A stretch of DNA of 64,000 nucleotides from Methylophaga sulfidovorans. Lineage in GTDB: Bacteria > Pseudomonadota > Gammaproteobacteria > Nitrosococcales > Methylophagaceae. Below, piece by piece: positions 63,975 to 64,000 of the stretch; the stretch's first letter is position 1, and every line of letters begins with the position of its first letter. Location: the NCBI RefSeq assembly GCF_900114205.1, contig NZ_FOSH01000013.1, positions 1 through 64,000 on the forward strand, in the 5' to 3' direction. Below the pieces are notes generated by a model. That model ran no database searches. It saw nothing but the letters and a program-made list of their open reading frames with translations, and had not been told where the DNA came from. A program made the translations under genes and the position numbers.

Positions 63975-64000
63975 AACTAATTTAATCCAGCTTTGTTTAG

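Overview
The window looks like the chromosome of a methylotrophic gammaproteobacterium, most like Methylophaga. This rests on a formaldehyde-activating-enzyme homologue, a SoxYZ-like carrier and metallohydrolase of the kind that accompanies PQQ alcohol dehydrogenases, a phosphoketolase/acetate kinase pair, a monomeric NADP isocitrate dehydrogenase, and many gammaproteobacterial families (YpfJ, MtgA, ZntB, AaeB-like FUSC, DUF3080). The species is inference. There are no rRNA genes, CRISPR arrays, phage genes or replication origins; one tRNA-Val lies at 55123-55198.

Layout. 1-353 is the end of an IS1595-type insertion sequence that has cut off the 5' part of a membrane-protein gene. 832-8828 holds an OhrR-like regulator, an MscS channel, a short-chain dehydrogenase, a cold-shock protein with a long leader, and sensor/c-di-GMP genes. 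9119-12737 is an xfp-ackA operon making acetyl phosphate and then acetate and ATP. 13227-17120 carries an HD-GYP protein, an AEC transporter, MtgA and lipoproteins. At 17296-18712 a porin gene is fused to the tail of a LuxR-type regulator. 18930-24433 has two zinc alcohol dehydrogenases, a chemoreceptor and the Fae homologue. 24490-29256 has a periplasmic catalase-like peroxidase, a PAS-GGDEF protein and an esterase. 29341-35096 is a complete czc-type heavy-metal RND efflux operon. 36640-37204 is a flavodoxin behind a probable Fur box. 37241-43008 is a LysR gene divergent from an aromatic-acid-type efflux operon (NodT, FUSC, DUF1656, HlyD) with a clear palindromic operator between them. 43010-46974 has a RAM-domain protein, a cardiolipin synthase and a hybrid histidine kinase.

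47645-50351 is the most interesting block: a TetR gene that may be leaderless, then a DUF4242 protein, a metallo-beta-lactamase-fold hydrolase and a fused SoxYZ-like carrier, with matching palindromes before the regulator and before the operon. The carrier gene ends in a roughly 205-bp tandem triplication that holds the 3' ends of both convergent genes. Opposite lies an operon for a PTS EIIC-EAL fusion. 53327-57280 has YpfJ, a NERD nuclease-like protein, tRNA-Val, ZntB and a dienelactone hydrolase. At 57709-59424 an ECF sigma/FecR unit is fused directly to the tail of a TonB gene, so a receptor and ExbBD have probably been deleted. 59706-61925 is icd. The right end has REPIN-like repeats and a frameshifted azoreductase.

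The window contains several scars of gene loss: the IS truncation, two chimeric junctions, one frameshift, and a CHASE-PAS-PAS protein without an output domain. It is also dense in c-di-GMP genes (two GGDEF, one HD-GYP, one EAL).
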